64,000 nucleotides of DNA from Phylloscopus collybita (taxonomy: Eukaryota > Chordata > Aves > Passeriformes > Phylloscopidae). Each line of letters starts with the position of its first letter. The stretch's first letter is position 1. Positions 62,316 through 64,000 of the stretch are shown here, piece by piece. The position numbers and the translations under genes are program-made. The stretch lies in contig JAJNNQ010000156.1 in NCBI GenBank assembly GCA_027886175.1, positions 186,001 to 250,000 on the forward strand. Direction: 5' to 3'. The notes beneath the pieces are model-generated. The model searched no databases and was not told where the DNA came from. It was given only the letters and a program-made list of their open reading frames with translations.

Positions 62316-62824
62316 TCCGTGCTCTGGGGGCCCTGAACTCATCAGCAGCAGTGTCACTCCCGGGGCAGGGCTGGTCCCAAAGATAGACACCCGCAGCCGA
62401 GGAGAGGCTTATGAGTTTGCAGGATGGGTTGTTTAGTGGCTCCTTTTTCCTTGTGACACCAGCATTTTTAAATGATTTCTGGTGAAAGGTTTATCTGTGT
62501 ACAGACTGTCAATTTAAAAAAATGAAAATCAACCCCAAAAGAAAAGTTATTTTGTATACGGAAAGAAACTCTTACAGATGCTTTTCATTTATTTTATATC
62601 CATGGCCCTCCTAATGTATCCTTCTTTATCTCAGCACCCTTTAAACCATGCAGTTTTCTCTGTCAGGGCAAAGATGGACTGCCAGGACTGTAGGGGAGAT
62701 CCAGAGGACAGGTGCACCCACTGTGTGAAAGGGACGTCGTACTGCTGATTGATAAGCTTCTCTGATCTGTATTGTTTTCCTTCAGTAATACAGACGCTCT
62801 GCTTGGAACTCTGGAGAAATGTAA

Positions 62825-62830
62825 AATAAA
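62825..62830 (+). terminator. Polyadenylation signal AATAAA
   Basis: The hexamer lies in gtaaaataaaattacttc, about 1.6 kb after the BMP3-like stop codon, with a GT-rich element about 30 bases further on. It is the best candidate for the transcript end. Another AATAAA at 63,120-63,125 is a weaker alternative. Confidence 0.55.
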
Positions 62831-62850
62831 ATTACTTCAAAATGAAAATG

Positions 62851-64000
62851 CACGTTCTCCTGTGTGGCATTCAGATGTTTGCAGGAACATGAATGATTTT
62901 GTTTGTTTGTTTGTGTTTGATAATATGGTTGAGAGATAGATAATTTCGGGGAGAATGATAGAGGATATCATAATATCATTTTAGGACACTTCAGGCATTT
63001 ATGGTACAAATACCCTCTAATGTCAGAAGGTTAAAAGCACTAACACCAACATGGCACCTCCTTAATTTTTAGCAGCAAAACTTGATCTTAAAACTTTGTT
63101 TTTCTGCTCCTACTAACTTAATAAAGGAGTTTATCAGCTTTTGCTGCCCTTCACTGATACTCAAGGTCCTTAAAATTGGCTCTACTGTTCTAAAATAAAT
63201 ACAGATTTTAGACCTCCCTCATTCTCCCCAGACTAGAAACATGTGAATTGATTTTTGATCTTCTTTCTTTGGGTTTCTGTGGCTTTTTAAGCTGCATGGA
63301 GAAGGTGTCTTTGGATATGGCACCCAGGGAATGGTGCTGGGAAGGGCAGGATGGGAAGGAACTGCCCAGAAATCCAGAAGCAGCAGTGGACTGGGAGCTG
63401 ATCCTGCCTCAGTCACACCCTTCTGGACAGTCTGTGTAATGCTAATATTCCTTTTTTCCTTCCTGAACATGGAGTCGGAGAAGAACAGAAGTCATTGCCT
63501 TGATGGAAAGGGGAACCCTAGGGAAAAACTGCTGCTCGTGTCCGCAGGGAGCAGAGGGAAGAGCCCGAGAGAATCTTGGCTGGCTGAGGGGCACTTGTGT
63601 CCCCTGTGGAACAGAGCCCTGCATCTCCTCAGACCTGCTGGTTTGCAGGACAGTTGGGACACCTTTTGCTGCCGCTTTGGCTCTTAAGAACTGGAGATCC
63701 GTGCATTTCTGGATGGTTTCCATAGGCTCTCCTGTTTTGTAGGAGCTGCACGGTGAGGTAGGAATTTTGAGGGAGGCCCTGGCAAAGCTGCCAGCGGCGA
63801 GGAACGTGGAGCATCCGGGGGGTTTCTCCCACCTGACTTCATCCTGGAGCGTGCTGGGTGTCCTGCTGGATGTTTAAACTGGGTTTGGGGCGTTCTCCTG
63901 CAGGCCCAGCTCCAACTGCTGCCCCTGGGGCCAGGCCTTGCTGTGTCCCGGCACTAAAGCCGGCAGCTGGCTGTGCTTTTCCAGCCCTTGAATGCCATGG
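62851..64000. other. Unannotated single-copy flank
   Basis: I see no gene, RNA gene or clear transposon here. A short gtttgtttgttt microsatellite lies near 62,899. Open frames around 63,248-63,742 overlap one another on both strands, have no recognisable domain and lack splice or start context, so none is called. Confidence 0.6.

Larger units (their letters stand above)
61235..62850 (+). other. Presumed 3' UTR of the BMP3-like exon
   Basis: Sequence following the TAA has no convincing coding region and reaches a canonical AATAAA at 62,825-62,830 with a GT-rich stretch shortly after (gttctcctgtgtgg). It contains a CR1 fragment at about 62,096-62,315. Open frames in it, such as 61,802-62,386, overlap the transposon and have no recognisable domain. 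The UTR end is inferred from the signal only. Confidence 0.5.

Noticed and set aside
61802..62386. A 194-codon open frame in the presumed 3' UTR.
   Set aside because: Its second half is the CR1 fragment and the first half has no recognisable domain.
63248..63742. Overlapping open frames of 60-118 codons near the right edge.
   Set aside because: They overlap on both strands, lack recognisable domains and have no supporting splice or start signals.

Overview
The window looks like satellite-rich avian DNA. Three things point to a bird: a CR1-type LINE 3' fragment near the right end, a class II (alpha/beta-like) endogenous retrovirus whose Env transmembrane subunit resembles the avian alpharetrovirus type, and a vertebrate BMP3-like final exon. 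There is no bacterial gene organisation. Most open frames in the first 60 kb are by-products of tandem repeats and are not annotated as genes.

Layout: (1) 1-448, end of a 21-bp-unit minisatellite with its G-rich strand on +. (2) 449-19,202, tandem array of a 191/202-bp satellite in one orientation. (3) About 19,203, a head-on orientation switch. (4) 19,204-52,148, the same satellite in the opposite orientation, including almost identical 3,919-bp higher-order copies at about 28.8-37.5 kb. (5) 44,150-47,904, a degenerate endogenous retrovirus on the minus strand inside that satellite, bounded by a 6-bp target duplication (gaggac). It keeps one 716-bp LTR, a 79-bp stub of the other LTR, RNase H-integrase and env, but lacks gag, protease and RT. 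(6) 52,149-60,289, about 8 kb of the 21-bp minisatellite with its C-rich strand on +. (7) 60,290-64,000, single-copy DNA: presumed intron, a BMP3-like last exon (61,043-61,234), 3' UTR with a CR1 fragment and a polyadenylation signal, then unremarkable flank.

At large scale, 1-17.1 kb and 26.6-52.6 kb are arms of a long imperfect inverted repeat. Matching segments pair at coordinate sums of 52,597 (outer), about 51,990-51,999 (middle) and 43,366-43,747 (inner). The sum shifts where one arm gained or lost blocks of monomers or received the retrovirus. Both arms run from satellite into the minisatellite through the same junction.

The genes do not form a pathway. The retroviral genes are broken. 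The BMP3-like exon has lost the second cysteine of the terminal CxC motif, so it may be a decayed or captured copy. I did not find a novel multi-gene system. The most notable features are the palindromic satellite architecture, the dense G-quadruplex-prone minisatellite, and the exon next to it.
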